Part shown: positions 1 to 7,222 of the stretch, piece after piece | How the letters are laid out: the number at the start of each line of letters is the position of its first letter | How positions within the stretch are numbered: the stretch's first letter is position 1 | NCBI RefSeq assembly: GCF_013178945.1 | Contig: NZ_JABFDM010000011.1 | Location: forward strand, 1 to 64,000 | Direction: 5' to 3' | Length of the DNA: 64,000 nt | Source of the DNA: Bradyrhizobium aeschynomenes | GTDB lineage: Bacteria > Pseudomonadota > Alphaproteobacteria > Rhizobiales > Xanthobacteraceae | Position numbers and translations under genes: made by a program | The notes under the pieces: generated by a model | What the model saw: only the letters and a program-made list of their open reading frames with translations | What the model was told of the DNA's origin: nothing | Databases searched by the model: none

Positions 1-627
1 GGCCTCGGCAATCAGATCGGCGGCGTCGCCGGCCAGCTCGCCCAGCGCTTCCTGCCGTTCGAGGCCGGCCCGCAGTTCGCCCCGCAGGGCTTCTTCGGCA
101 ATCTGCTCGGCCAGGTCGGGGCTCCGCTCGGCGGCGCCATCGGCGGTGCGTTCGGCCATCAGGGCCTCGGCAATCAGATCGGCGGCGTCGCCGGCCAGCT
201 TGCCCAGCGCTTCCTGCCGTTCGAGGCCGCGCCGGAATTCGCCCCGCAGGGCTATCTCGGCAACCTGCTCGGCCAGACCGGTTCGCCTTACGGTGGCGCC
301 ATCACCAACTGCTTCGGGAATCGGAGTTTCGGCCCCACCCTCGGCGGCGTCATGAGCCAGCACGGCCAGAACGTGCTGCCGTTCGAAGCGGCCCCGGAGT
401 TTGCCCCGCAGGGAATCCTCGGCGGCTTCCTCGGCAGCACGCTCGGCGGCCTCGGCGGCGGCTTCGTCGGCAAGGCGCTCGGCAATCGCAACCTGGGCCG
501 GAGCATCGGCAGTACCGCGGGCGGCATCCTCGGCTCGATCCTGCCGTTCGACGCCGGCCCGCAGCTGGTGCAGAACGGCTGGGCCAACGTCCCGATCTAT
601 CCCTACCAGGGCGTGACCTATCACTGA
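1..627 (+). CDS. Glycine-rich 54-residue tandem-repeat protein, 5' end outside window
   Basis: The frame is open from base 1 to the stop at 625-627, giving 208 visible residues and no start. An internal ATG at 352 lies inside a repeat and is unlikely to be the true start. The protein is built of 54-55-residue units beginning at visible residues 1, 55, 109 and 164. Each unit has a Gly-rich half (GLGNQIGG, GGAIGGAFG) and a core LPFEA-x-P-x-FAPQG, degenerate in the last unit (LPFDAGPQ). Units 1 and 2 are nearly identical in DNA over about 100 bp, while units 3 and 4 have diverged, suggesting recent expansion upstream. The GxxxG spacing recalls glycine-zipper proteins that pack in membranes or polymerise. 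I do not recognise the family. It is followed in the same direction by a prodomain-like protein and a subtilase, so it may be a substrate or scaffold; that is inference. Confidence 0.75.
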   Translation, partial: GLGNQIGGVAGQLAQRFLPFEAGPQFAPQGFFGNLLGQVGAPLGGAIGGAFGHQGLGNQIGGVAGQLAQRFLPFEAAPEFAPQGYLGNLLGQTGSPYGGAITNCFGNRSFGPTLGGVMSQHGQNVLPFEAAPEFAPQGILGGFLGSTLGGLGGGFVGKALGNRNLGRSIGSTAGGILGSILPFDAGPQLVQNGWANVPIYPYQGVTYH

Positions 628-745
628 GCCCGTATCGACCGGCGTAAGGCTGCACTCAGACGTTGCAAGTGTCCCGTTGCAAGTGTCCCCCGGGCGGCTC
701 GATAGTCGTCCGGGGGAAACACGGAAGACAGTGAGGACGACCATC
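628..745 (+). promoter_or_regulatory. Leader with 14-bp tandem repeat and hairpin
   Basis: Two perfect copies of CGTTGCAAGTGTCC lie head to tail at 661-674 and 675-688. They run into a hairpin whose arms TCCCCCGG (686-693) and CCGGGGGA (710-717) pair perfectly. This lies between the repeat-protein stop and the ATG at 746. It could be a regulator-binding tandem or an attenuator-like leader for the small protein and subtilase. There is no T-run, so it is not a clear terminator. Confidence 0.35.
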
Positions 746-1003
746 ATGACGGACAATTTTGCCACGAACGGATCCAGCGACGAGTTCATCGTCGCCGGAC
801 GCAGCGCGTCCGACACATCCCAGCTGACCGCGTTCGAGGACGCGCTGAAAGGCATCAGCGGCGCCTCGGTCGTTTCGAGAGGCGGCCGTCCCGACCAGCC
901 GCACCTCGTCGTGAACCTGCCGTTGCAAGACGCCGAACAACTCAAATCCCGCTTCGGCACGGCGCTGATCATCGAGCGGAACGCCAAGCTCAGTCCGTTC
1001 TGA
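746..1003 (+). CDS. Small stand-alone protein resembling a subtilase prodomain
   Basis: This 85-residue protein starts at ATG 746, chosen because the sequence after it aligns with the protease prodomain; an in-frame alternative at 677 would run through the upstream hairpin. It has no signal peptide and no cysteine. Its order of elements matches residues about 40-135 of the downstream subtilase: FIVAGR against FLVAAR, a helix (AFEDALKGIS against AIATTLNNMP), then LVVNLPLQDAEQL against IVVAEMDPARGAAL, ending in IIERNAKL against IVEHDALL. That is the layout expected of an S8 prodomain or I9-like inhibitor. Such domains act as folding chaperones and tight inhibitors of subtilases. A trans-acting inhibitor or chaperone of the adjacent protease is therefore the best guess. 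The alignment was made by eye. Confidence 0.7.
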   Translation: MTDNFATNGSSDEFIVAGRSASDTSQLTAFEDALKGISGASVVSRGGRPDQPHLVVNLPLQDAEQLKSRFGTALIIERNAKLSPF

Positions 1004-1060
1004 CAGGTCAACGCCATGCGCCGATCCAACAAGCGACAGAGATCCAAGGAGAGAGACGCT

Positions 1061-2887
1061 ATGGCCGACAACAATGCGAGCGACAATTCCGCGGGCCAGG
1101 GTAAGGGCTCGAACGGCCGCGGCAATGCCGCGCCGAACAAGACCGACGCGGCCGCGCCGACGGTGGAGCCCACGGTGAAGGCGAGACGGTCCCGCTTCCT
1201 GGTCGCGGCGCGCCCGCTGCCCGGCGTGCAGCCGATGGCCGTCGATGCGATCGCGACGACCCTCAACAACATGCCGGATGTCCAGATCATCAAGCAGGTG
1301 AAGCCGAGCGGCTTCGGCGCGTTCTCGGCCGGAGGCGGCGGTGGCGGCATGCCGGAGATCGTCGTGGCGGAGATGGATCCGGCGCGCGGCGCGGCGCTGC
1401 GGGCCAGCGCGCCGCCCAACGTCATCGTCGAGCACGATGCGCTGTTGCGGCACGCCGATGATCTGTCGATGGCCTTCAACAATGCCATGACGATGTCGCC
1501 AGGCATCGGCATCGACGTGCGGCTGCGCGTCGTCGGCACCAGCGGACAGCCGCTGCCGAAGGCGACGGTCTACGTCTATGGGCTCGGCTTCCCAGGCCAG
1601 GGCGTGACCGATGACAGGGGCGAAGTCACCGTGACCGTGTTCGGCGGGCCGCTGGAGACGATCCAGGCGATCTACGTCAAGCCCTCCGCGAACTACTGGG
1701 ACCGCATGTTCGAGCGCCCGGCGCTGTCCGACGGCATCAACACGCTGCAGCTGCAGCCGTTCAGCGCGACCTTCCAGGGCTTCCCCGGATCGCCCTATGT
1801 CGGCTGGGGCCAGCAGCTGATGAAGCTCGATCAGCTCGATCCGTCGCTGACTGGACAGGGCGTCAAGGTCGCGATCATCGACTCCGGCTGCGACAGCGGC
1901 CACCCGCAGCTGACCCACGTCACGCGCGGCATGGACTTCACCAACAACAAGGACGGCGCGAGCTGGGCCAGGGATACGATGTCGCACGGCACGCATTGTG
2001 CCGGCATCATCACCGCGGCGACCTCAGGCCAATTGAAGGCCGTGCGCGGCTTTGCGCCGATGGCGGAAGTACACGCCCTGAAGGTGTTCCCGGGCGGCCG
2101 CTTCAGCGACCTGATCGATGCGCTCGACCAGTGCATCGCCAGCGGCATCGACGTCGTCAACATGAGCCTCGGCAGCAGCGAGGCGTCCGAGCTCGTCGCG
2201 CACAAGCTGATCGAAGCGCGGCAGAACGGCGTCGCCTGCATCGTCGCGGCCGGCAATGCCAGCGGGCCGGTGCAGTTCCCGGGCAACCAGCCGTCCGTTC
2301 TCACGGTGTCGGCGATCGGCAAGCTCGGCGAGTTTCCCGACGACAGCTATCACGCCCGCACGGTCGTGCCCAACATGGTCGCCGGCGCGATGTTCTCGCC
2401 GCGCTTCACCTGCTTCGGCCCGCAGATCGGCGTCGCGGGTCCGGGCGTTGCCATTGTCTCGACCGTGCCCGGCGGCGGCTATGCGGCCTGGGACGGCACC
2501 TCGATGGCGACGCCGCACATCACCGGCATGGGTGCGCTGCTGCTCGCCCATCACCCGGTGTTCCGTGACGCCGCCAAGGCCCGCAACGAGCAGCGCGTCT
2601 CGCAGCTGTTCTCGCTGCTCGCCAGCGCCGGCGTGCGCTATCTCGGCGACCCGACGCGCGAGGGCGTCGGCGTGCCGGATCTGCAGCGCGTCGCCGGGCT
2701 CGGCGCCGCGGCCCAGAGCGGCAACATGGCGACCGCCTCGGCGGCGCCTCCGCTCAGCGGCACCATGAGCTTCGGCGTGCCTTACCAGGGATCGCCGTTC
2801 GCCAACGCCTATCTGCAGCCGGCCCAGATGATCCATCCGGCGCTGCTGCAGAGCTTCCTTCAGATGCGCAACGCAGGACTGGTCTGA
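1061..2887 (+). CDS. Subtilisin-family (S8) serine protease with accessory beta domain
   Basis: 608 residues; ATG 1061 is preceded by AGGAGAGAG at 1047-1055. Order of parts: a low-complexity Ser/Asn/Gly-rich N-terminus (1-40) without signal peptide; an I9-like prodomain (about 40-135) interrupted by a Gly stretch; a carboxypeptidase-regulatory-like beta domain (about 150-215, with GQPLPKATVYVYG and TDDRGE); and an S8 catalytic domain (about 250-560). The catalytic triad is complete: Asp274 in AIIDSG, His309 in SHGTHCAG, Ser481 in GTSMATPH. The oxyanion Asn399 sits in AAGN. A 70-residue Ala/Ser/Pro-rich tail follows. The absence of a signal peptide implies cytoplasmic action or non-Sec export. 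It lies 57 bp after the prodomain-like gene and probably shares its transcript. The specific substrate is unknown. Confidence 0.92.
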   Translation: MADNNASDNSAGQGKGSNGRGNAAPNKTDAAAPTVEPTVKARRSRFLVAARPLPGVQPMAVDAIATTLNNMPDVQIIKQVKPSGFGAFSAGGGGGGMPEIVVAEMDPARGAALRASAPPNVIVEHDALLRHADDLSMAFNNAMTMSPGIGIDVRLRVVGTSGQPLPKATVYVYGLGFPGQGVTDDRGEVTVTVFGGPLETIQAIYVKPSANYWDRMFERPALSDGINTLQLQPFSATFQGFPGSPYVGWGQQLMKLDQLDPSLTGQGVKVAIIDSGCDSGHPQLTHVTRGMDFTNNKDGASWARDTMSHGTHCAGIITAATSGQLKAVRGFAPMAEVHALKVFPGGRFSDLIDALDQCIASGIDVVNMSLGSSEASELVAHKLIEARQNGVACIVAAGNASGPVQFPGNQPSVLTVSAIGKLGEFPDDSYHARTVVPNMVAGAMFSPRFTCFGPQIGVAGPGVAIVSTVPGGGYAAWDGTSMATPHITGMGALLLAHHPVFRDAAKARNEQRVSQLFSLLASAGVRYLGDPTREGVGVPDLQRVAGLGAAAQSGNMATASAAPPLSGTMSFGVPYQGSPFANAYLQPAQMIHPALLQSFLQMRNAGLV

Positions 2888-2912
2888 CGGGCGCGTCCAC
2901 CGCAAGCAGGAC

Positions 2913-2936
2913 TCCGCCGGCGGCAACGCCGGCGGA
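2913..2936. terminator. Hairpin between convergent protease and regulator genes
   Basis: Perfect 10-bp stem TCCGCCGGCG / CGCCGGCGGA with a GCAA loop, 26 bp after the subtilase stop. Only a short T-containing stretch follows on the plus strand, so it is a plausible but not textbook terminator. It may serve both converging genes. Confidence 0.5.
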
Positions 2937-3016
2937 TGTCGTTTCGATGCTTGTTCGGACCAGGCAAGACGCAGCAGGCCGTCGGCCCGGCAGAGACCGG
3001 GAACGACGCTCCAGCT

Positions 3017-3739
3017 TCAGCGCTGGTGATGCGCCCGCAGACGGTGAGCGGCCTGGTTGCGCCGGCGCACGTTGAGCTTCTCGAGGATGTTGTGCACGTG
3101 GTTCTTGACCGTGCCGACCTCGATCCTGAGATTGCGCGCGATCTCTTTGTTGGACAAGCCGACCTCGATCATCTGCAGGATCTCGCATTCGCGCGGCGTC
3201 AGCTCGCCGAGCCGCGACTTCGTCGCGGGCGCCGGCTGAAGGCGGTTGGGTTGCTCCTCGGGCTCGGCCACGATCGAGATCTGCTCGCTGGCAACCTGCT
3301 CGGTGCGGCCCGAGGTCAGCCGGTCGACCTGCGCGATGACATCGTCGATCGAGCCGTCGCGCGGGACGCAGCCGGCGATGCCGCGACCGATCGCAGACAG
3401 CGCGGGCGCTGCGATCTCCGGAACGCCGATCGCGAGGATCTCCAGATCGGGCTGCTGACGCAGCAGCGTGGTGGCGCGGTCGAGACTGTGCCATTCGCCG
3501 ATGTCGAGCAGCACCAGATCCGGGCGGCTCGACCCGACCAGGCTGAGGGCGCCGCGGTGATCGACCGTGTCGATCACGTCGAGACGGTCGTTCTGTCCCA
3601 GCCTTGCGCCGAGCGCCTCGCGAAAGAAACGTGTTTCACTGACGATGAGAATGCGGGTCTTGCCCGCGACCACTTCGGCCATGTCGGCCGCAAGGGAGGG
3701 AACCGGCAGAATGTCGAGCTCGACGGCACGTCGCGACAT
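3017..3739 (-). CDS. NarL/FixJ-type regulator with atypical receiver
   Basis: 240 residues. The ATG at 3739 follows a GGAG Shine-Dalgarno; open frame further upstream is not protein-like. The receiver-like domain (about 28-150) keeps the phospho-acceptor position Asp79 in LVLLDIG. The acidic pair normally found after strand 1 (DD in ILIVDD-type sequences) is here Ser-Glu (ILIVSETRFF), so phosphorylation by a kinase is doubtful. A linker of about 40 residues leads to a LuxR-type HTH (about 180-230: LTPRECEILQ, SNKEIARNL, GTVKNHVHNI). It is convergent with the subtilase and no histidine kinase lies nearby. It may regulate the protease locus, but that is only positional inference. Confidence 0.85.
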   Translation of the reverse strand: MSRRAVELDILPVPSLAADMAEVVAGKTRILIVSETRFFREALGARLGQNDRLDVIDTVDHRGALSLVGSSRPDLVLLDIGEWHSLDRATTLLRQQPDLEILAIGVPEIAAPALSAIGRGIAGCVPRDGSIDDVIAQVDRLTSGRTEQVASEQISIVAEPEEQPNRLQPAPATKSRLGELTPRECEILQMIEVGLSNKEIARNLRIEVGTVKNHVHNILEKLNVRRRNQAAHRLRAHHQR

Positions 3740-4168
3740 TGGAAACTCCCAATTGCAAAATGGCTGCAGCGGTCCTGCAGGGCGCTCAAAACGCGCCCTC
3801 GCAGAGACGGGGTGGATTGCAGATGAAATGATGCTGGGAATTGAACAACCTTTGGGCGAAATCTGCCCCACAATCATGACGAGAACGTGGTCGGGACTGC
3901 TGGGCGCTTCGTCGCAGATCCTCGGCAAAAACCGGTATGATGCTGCCATGCCTGTACATCTGCGCGGTCTCCTCACCAACCAACCATGGACTTGCAAATG
4001 CACCTACAGGGTGTGTCGCAACACAACCTGGAAACGTTCGCAGATTCCTGGCGGAACTGACGTGTCGAGACCATGATCGACCGCACATTCAGAGCCGGCT
4101 TGCACCGGCCGTCGCGATCATTAAATTAGGCGATCACCCCACGACATGTTCGAGAACGAAACAGGCCC
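3740..4168. other. 429-bp intergenic region, no gene seen
   Basis: This is the shared upstream region of the divergent LuxR-type regulator and map. It is locally AT-richer (for example around 3750-3850 and 4120-4130) and should hold both promoters. I could not assign convincing -35/-10 elements, and the short open frames look non-coding. Confidence 0.4.
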
Positions 4169-4993
4169 ATGAGCTATATCGAAGCGACCGACACTGCTGC
4201 GCGCAAGAACGGCCAGATCAAGCTGCACGGCGCGAGCGGCTTTGCCGGCATGCGCAAGGCCGGCGCGCTGGTGTCGAAGTGCCTCGATGCACTGACCGAC
4301 ATCGTCAAGCCGGGCGTGCCGACCTCGCGAATCGACGATGTCGTGCGCGACTTCGCCTTCGGCCACGGCGCCTATCCGGCGACGCTGATGTATCGCGGCT
4401 ATCGCTACTCGACCTGCACGTCGATCAACCATGTCGTCTGCCATGGCATGCCCAACGACCGACCGCTGAAGGAAGGCGACATCATCAATGTCGACGTGAC
4501 CTTCATCGTCGACGGCTGGTACGGCGATTCGAGCCGCATGTATGCGATCGGCCCGATCTCGCGGAAGGCCGAACGGCTGATCGAGGTCACCTACGAATCG
4601 ATGATGCGGGGCATCGCCGCGGTGAAGCCCGGCGCCACCACCGGTGACATCGGCCACGCGATCCAGAGCTTCGTCGAGCCGCAGGGCATGAGCGTGGTGC
4701 GCGATTTCTGCGGCCACGGTCTTGGACGGCTGTTCCACGACGAGCCGAACATCATCCATGTCGGTCGCCCCGGCGAGGGCGTGCTGCTCAAGCCCGGCAT
4801 GTTCTTCACGATCGAGCCGATGATCAATCTCGGCAAGCCGCATGTGAAGATCCTGTCCGACGGCTGGACCGCCGTGACGCGCGACCGCTCGCTGTCGGCG
4901 CAGTTCGAGCATTCGGTCGGCGTCACCAATGACGGCGTCGAGATCTTCACGCTGTCGGAGCGCCATGGCGAGAAGCCGCTGACGCAGGTGTGA
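4169..4993 (+). CDS. map: Type I methionine aminopeptidase
   Basis: 274 residues; removes the initiator Met from nascent proteins in the cytosol. All five metal ligands of the pita-bread fold are visible: two Asp in the INVDVTF...GWYGDSS stretch, His in the CGHGLGRLFH region, Glu in FTIEPM and Glu in QFEHSVGV. The length and N-terminal extension fit alphaproteobacterial enzymes. In many alphaproteobacteria map lies close to radC; here radC is about 6.7 kb downstream with unrelated genes between. The start at ATG 4169 is supported by conservation beginning soon after it. Confidence 0.97.
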   Translation: MSYIEATDTAARKNGQIKLHGASGFAGMRKAGALVSKCLDALTDIVKPGVPTSRIDDVVRDFAFGHGAYPATLMYRGYRYSTCTSINHVVCHGMPNDRPLKEGDIINVDVTFIVDGWYGDSSRMYAIGPISRKAERLIEVTYESMMRGIAAVKPGATTGDIGHAIQSFVEPQGMSVVRDFCGHGLGRLFHDEPNIIHVGRPGEGVLLKPGMFFTIEPMINLGKPHVKILSDGWTAVTRDRSLSAQFEHSVGVTNDGVEIFTLSERHGEKPLTQV

Positions 4994-5042
4994 GTTCGCA
5001 GGAACGCGTGACCGCGCCGAGGTCGATGCGTCACTTCGATCC

Positions 5043-5146
5043 TAGAGCATGATCCGGAAAAGTGGAAACCGGTTTTCCGAAAAGATCATGTTCAAACCAA
5101 GAGACAAGATCATGATGCGTTTCCGCCGAAACGCATCTTGATCTTG
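5043..5146. repeat. Paired intergenic palindromes
   Basis: Two hairpins lie between the convergent map and DUF3616 genes. The first has outer arms CATGATC (5048-5054) / GATCATG (5084-5090) and inner arms CGGAAAA / TTTTCCG. The second has a perfect 10-bp stem GATGCGTTTC (5114-5123) / GAAACGCATC (5128-5137) with a CGCC loop. I recall elements of this type as dispersed repeats in Bradyrhizobium and relatives. Here they may also end transcription from both sides. Confidence 0.65.
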
Positions 5147-5159
5147 ACCGTTGCGCATC

Positions 5160-6239
5160 TCAGTTGCGCTTGGCCTTCGGCAGATCGATGGCACCGCGAT
5201 GCGGAGCACCGTTGGGCAGCGAATCAAACAGAACGACGAACGTGATGCGGTCAGCGCTGGCCTCGAGCACGCCAAGCGCTTCGGCCTTGCCGACGACCCG
5301 CTTCCCGTCGACCGTTTGCTCGACGGCCGCGAGCGTGCCCAATTCCTCCGACGCGCCGCTCCCAGGCTCGACGACGAACAGCTTGAACGGGACCTCCGGT
5401 CCGTGCGGCGCGCCGGCGAGCACCAGCAGCCGGCCGTCGGGCAGCGCCGCCAGATCGCGCACGCCACGTCCGTCGAGCTTGACAGGCAGCGCCTCAGGCT
5501 TCGCGGCACCCCTCTCATGCCCCGCTGCGAACAGGTCGGAGACCGTCGCCGGCACGAGATAGGCGTTGTCGCCAATCACCGGCGCGCGCAGGCCGAACCA
5601 CAGCCGGTCGCCTTGTGCGGCGATGCCCTCGATGTTCAGCCCCTTCTCGGATTCGAGATCCTTGCCGAAGAACTCACTGACTGGTGCCGCGCGCCGCAGC
5701 AGATCGGACACCCGGTAGGTCGTCTCCGCTTCACCCGATGCCGCCGGATCGGAATTCACGCGCGCCAGAATGAAGGATGACAGCCGGAACTTGTCTTTCT
5801 TGCGCGAGCAGCCGTGCGAGCCGATCACGTAGAAATATGGCTCCGCATAGGCGACGCCCTCACCGTCGAGATCATCGAAATCATCCTTTTCCTTGCACGT
5901 CGCCTCCGGCGCAGCCCCGAGTGTCTTCGGGTTCGGCTCCTTGCCGATCAGGCCGACGAGAGCGCCGGCCGTGATCCCGCCGTTGTCGATGGCGGCGCGC
6001 TGCGCCGTCCGGTTCTCGTCGTTGATCACAAGGCAGCTGCGTTTGCCCTGCTCCGGCGCCAGGCAGGCGATGCCGCTGAGATCCTCGGCCGTCTTGTCGG
6101 ATCCCTTCTTGAAGGTGCCGGACACCTCGAGCTTGGTGAGTGGAATGGTGCCGGGCTGCGCGGCGAGCAAGGCCGGGCCGCCGTTGACGGCCATCAATGC
6201 GACGAGGGTCGCAACGAGGGTCAAACATGCCAATCGCAT
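5160..6239 (-). CDS. Exported DUF3616 protein
   Basis: 359 residues with a Sec signal peptide (MRLACLTLVATLVALMAVNG, cleavage probably after the AA near residue 27). The body has the features of DUF3616: LEVSGTFKK near the start, a DLSGIACL block, DLDGEGVAY, GSHG, NIEGIA and GRGVRDLAALPDGRLLVLAG, suggesting a beta-propeller with short repeated strands. The biochemical role of this family is not established to my knowledge. It points away from the intradiol dioxygenase gene, with its start 180 bp from that start. Periplasmic location is predicted from the signal peptide. Confidence 0.82.
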   Translation of the reverse strand: MRLACLTLVATLVALMAVNGGPALLAAQPGTIPLTKLEVSGTFKKGSDKTAEDLSGIACLAPEQGKRSCLVINDENRTAQRAAIDNGGITAGALVGLIGKEPNPKTLGAAPEATCKEKDDFDDLDGEGVAYAEPYFYVIGSHGCSRKKDKFRLSSFILARVNSDPAASGEAETTYRVSDLLRRAAPVSEFFGKDLESEKGLNIEGIAAQGDRLWFGLRAPVIGDNAYLVPATVSDLFAAGHERGAAKPEALPVKLDGRGVRDLAALPDGRLLVLAGAPHGPEVPFKLFVVEPGSGASEELGTLAAVEQTVDGKRVVGKAEALGVLEASADRITFVVLFDSLPNGAPHRGAIDLPKAKRN

Positions 6240-6418
6240 CTATGCCTCCCTTGAATGAGCGCGTGCTGAAAACAACTGACGATTGCACAGCCGCCGGAGA
6301 GCCGCAACGGCCAGCCGCTCAGCGCGGGTTCCGGCAGAGGCGCTGCGCGTCGGAGCGGTCCGATTGTTGCCATCCACCGATGGTTCGATTGCCGCATCAA
6401 CATGAATCGGAGGCGCTC

Positions 6419-7222
6419 TTGGCGAACCCAACCCGCCGCGGCTTTCTCGGCCTCGTCTCCACGGGTGCCGCGCTGCTCGCTCCGTCCGCACGTGCGACAT
6501 CGGAGTCCGCCCCACCTTCGGCGGGCGCAGGCGACGCCTGCATCCTGACGCCGCAATCCGAATCCGGTCCTTACTATCTCGACCCCGGACTGGTGCGCGC
6601 CGACATCGCCGAGGGCCGACCCGGCGTTCCGCTGGCGCTGCGACTGCGCGTGATCGAGGCCGGCGCCTGCACGCCGATCGCTGGCGCACGGGTCGACATT
6701 TGGCACTGCGACGCGCGCGGCGTCTATTCGGGATTTTCCGGCCAGAGCGACACGCACAAGGTCGACCAGACCGGCAAGACGTTCCTGCGCGGCACGCAGA
6801 TGGCCGACACCTCAGGCTGGGCCGGCTTCAGGACGATCTATCCCGGCTGGTATGCCGGACGCGCCACCCATGTTCATTTCAGGGTGTTCGTCGACGACGC
6901 AACGGTGCTGACCGGGCAGACCTTCTTCCCGGAGGCCTTGAACGAGTTCATCTACACCAACGTGCCCGACTACACGGGACGGCCGAAGCAGCGGCTCGTC
7001 ATCAACGCCAATGACCGCGTTGCCACCGAGGCCGACCCCGATCACCGCGCGCATTGCGCTGTCAAGGAAGAGCGCGACCACTATCTCGCGACCTTGACCC
7101 TGGCGGTGAGCCGCAAGCCGGCCACGCCGGTCGAGATGCCGACCGGCAGGCTGCCGCCGGCGCCGTGGATCAAGGACCGGCTCGCCGCGGTGGTGCCCGG
7201 ACTCAAGCGCAGCCCGTTCTGA
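6419..7222 (+). CDS. Tat-exported intradiol ring-cleavage dioxygenase
   Basis: 267 residues. I choose TTG 6419 because GGAGG (6409-6413) sits five bases before it; an in-frame ATG at 6380 has no ribosome binding site. From TTG the protein begins with a twin-arginine signal (NPTRRGFLG then a hydrophobic stretch to SARA), so a folded iron enzyme is probably exported. The family binds Fe(III) through two Tyr and two His; candidates are the Tyr in ARGVYSGF, the Tyr of PGWYAG and the two His of THVHFRV. Cytosolic relatives open catechol or protocatechuate rings. This exported subgroup has poorly defined substrates. The stop abuts the MFS transporter stop with no gap. Confidence 0.85.
   Translation: MANPTRRGFLGLVSTGAALLAPSARATSESAPPSAGAGDACILTPQSESGPYYLDPGLVRADIAEGRPGVPLALRLRVIEAGACTPIAGARVDIWHCDARGVYSGFSGQSDTHKVDQTGKTFLRGTQMADTSGWAGFRTIYPGWYAGRATHVHFRVFVDDATVLTGQTFFPEALNEFIYTNVPDYTGRPKQRLVINANDRVATEADPDHRAHCAVKEERDHYLATLTLAVSRKPATPVEMPTGRLPPAPWIKDRLAAVVPGLKRSPF

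Noticed and set aside
656..1996. A 446-codon minus-strand open frame over the prodomain-like gene and protease
   Set aside because: Antisense to the supported genes and composed of Arg/Val/Asp-rich low-complexity sequence.
3740..4168. Overlapping small open frames between the LuxR-type regulator and map
   Set aside because: None has a ribosome binding site with protein-like composition; frames on both strands are equally open.
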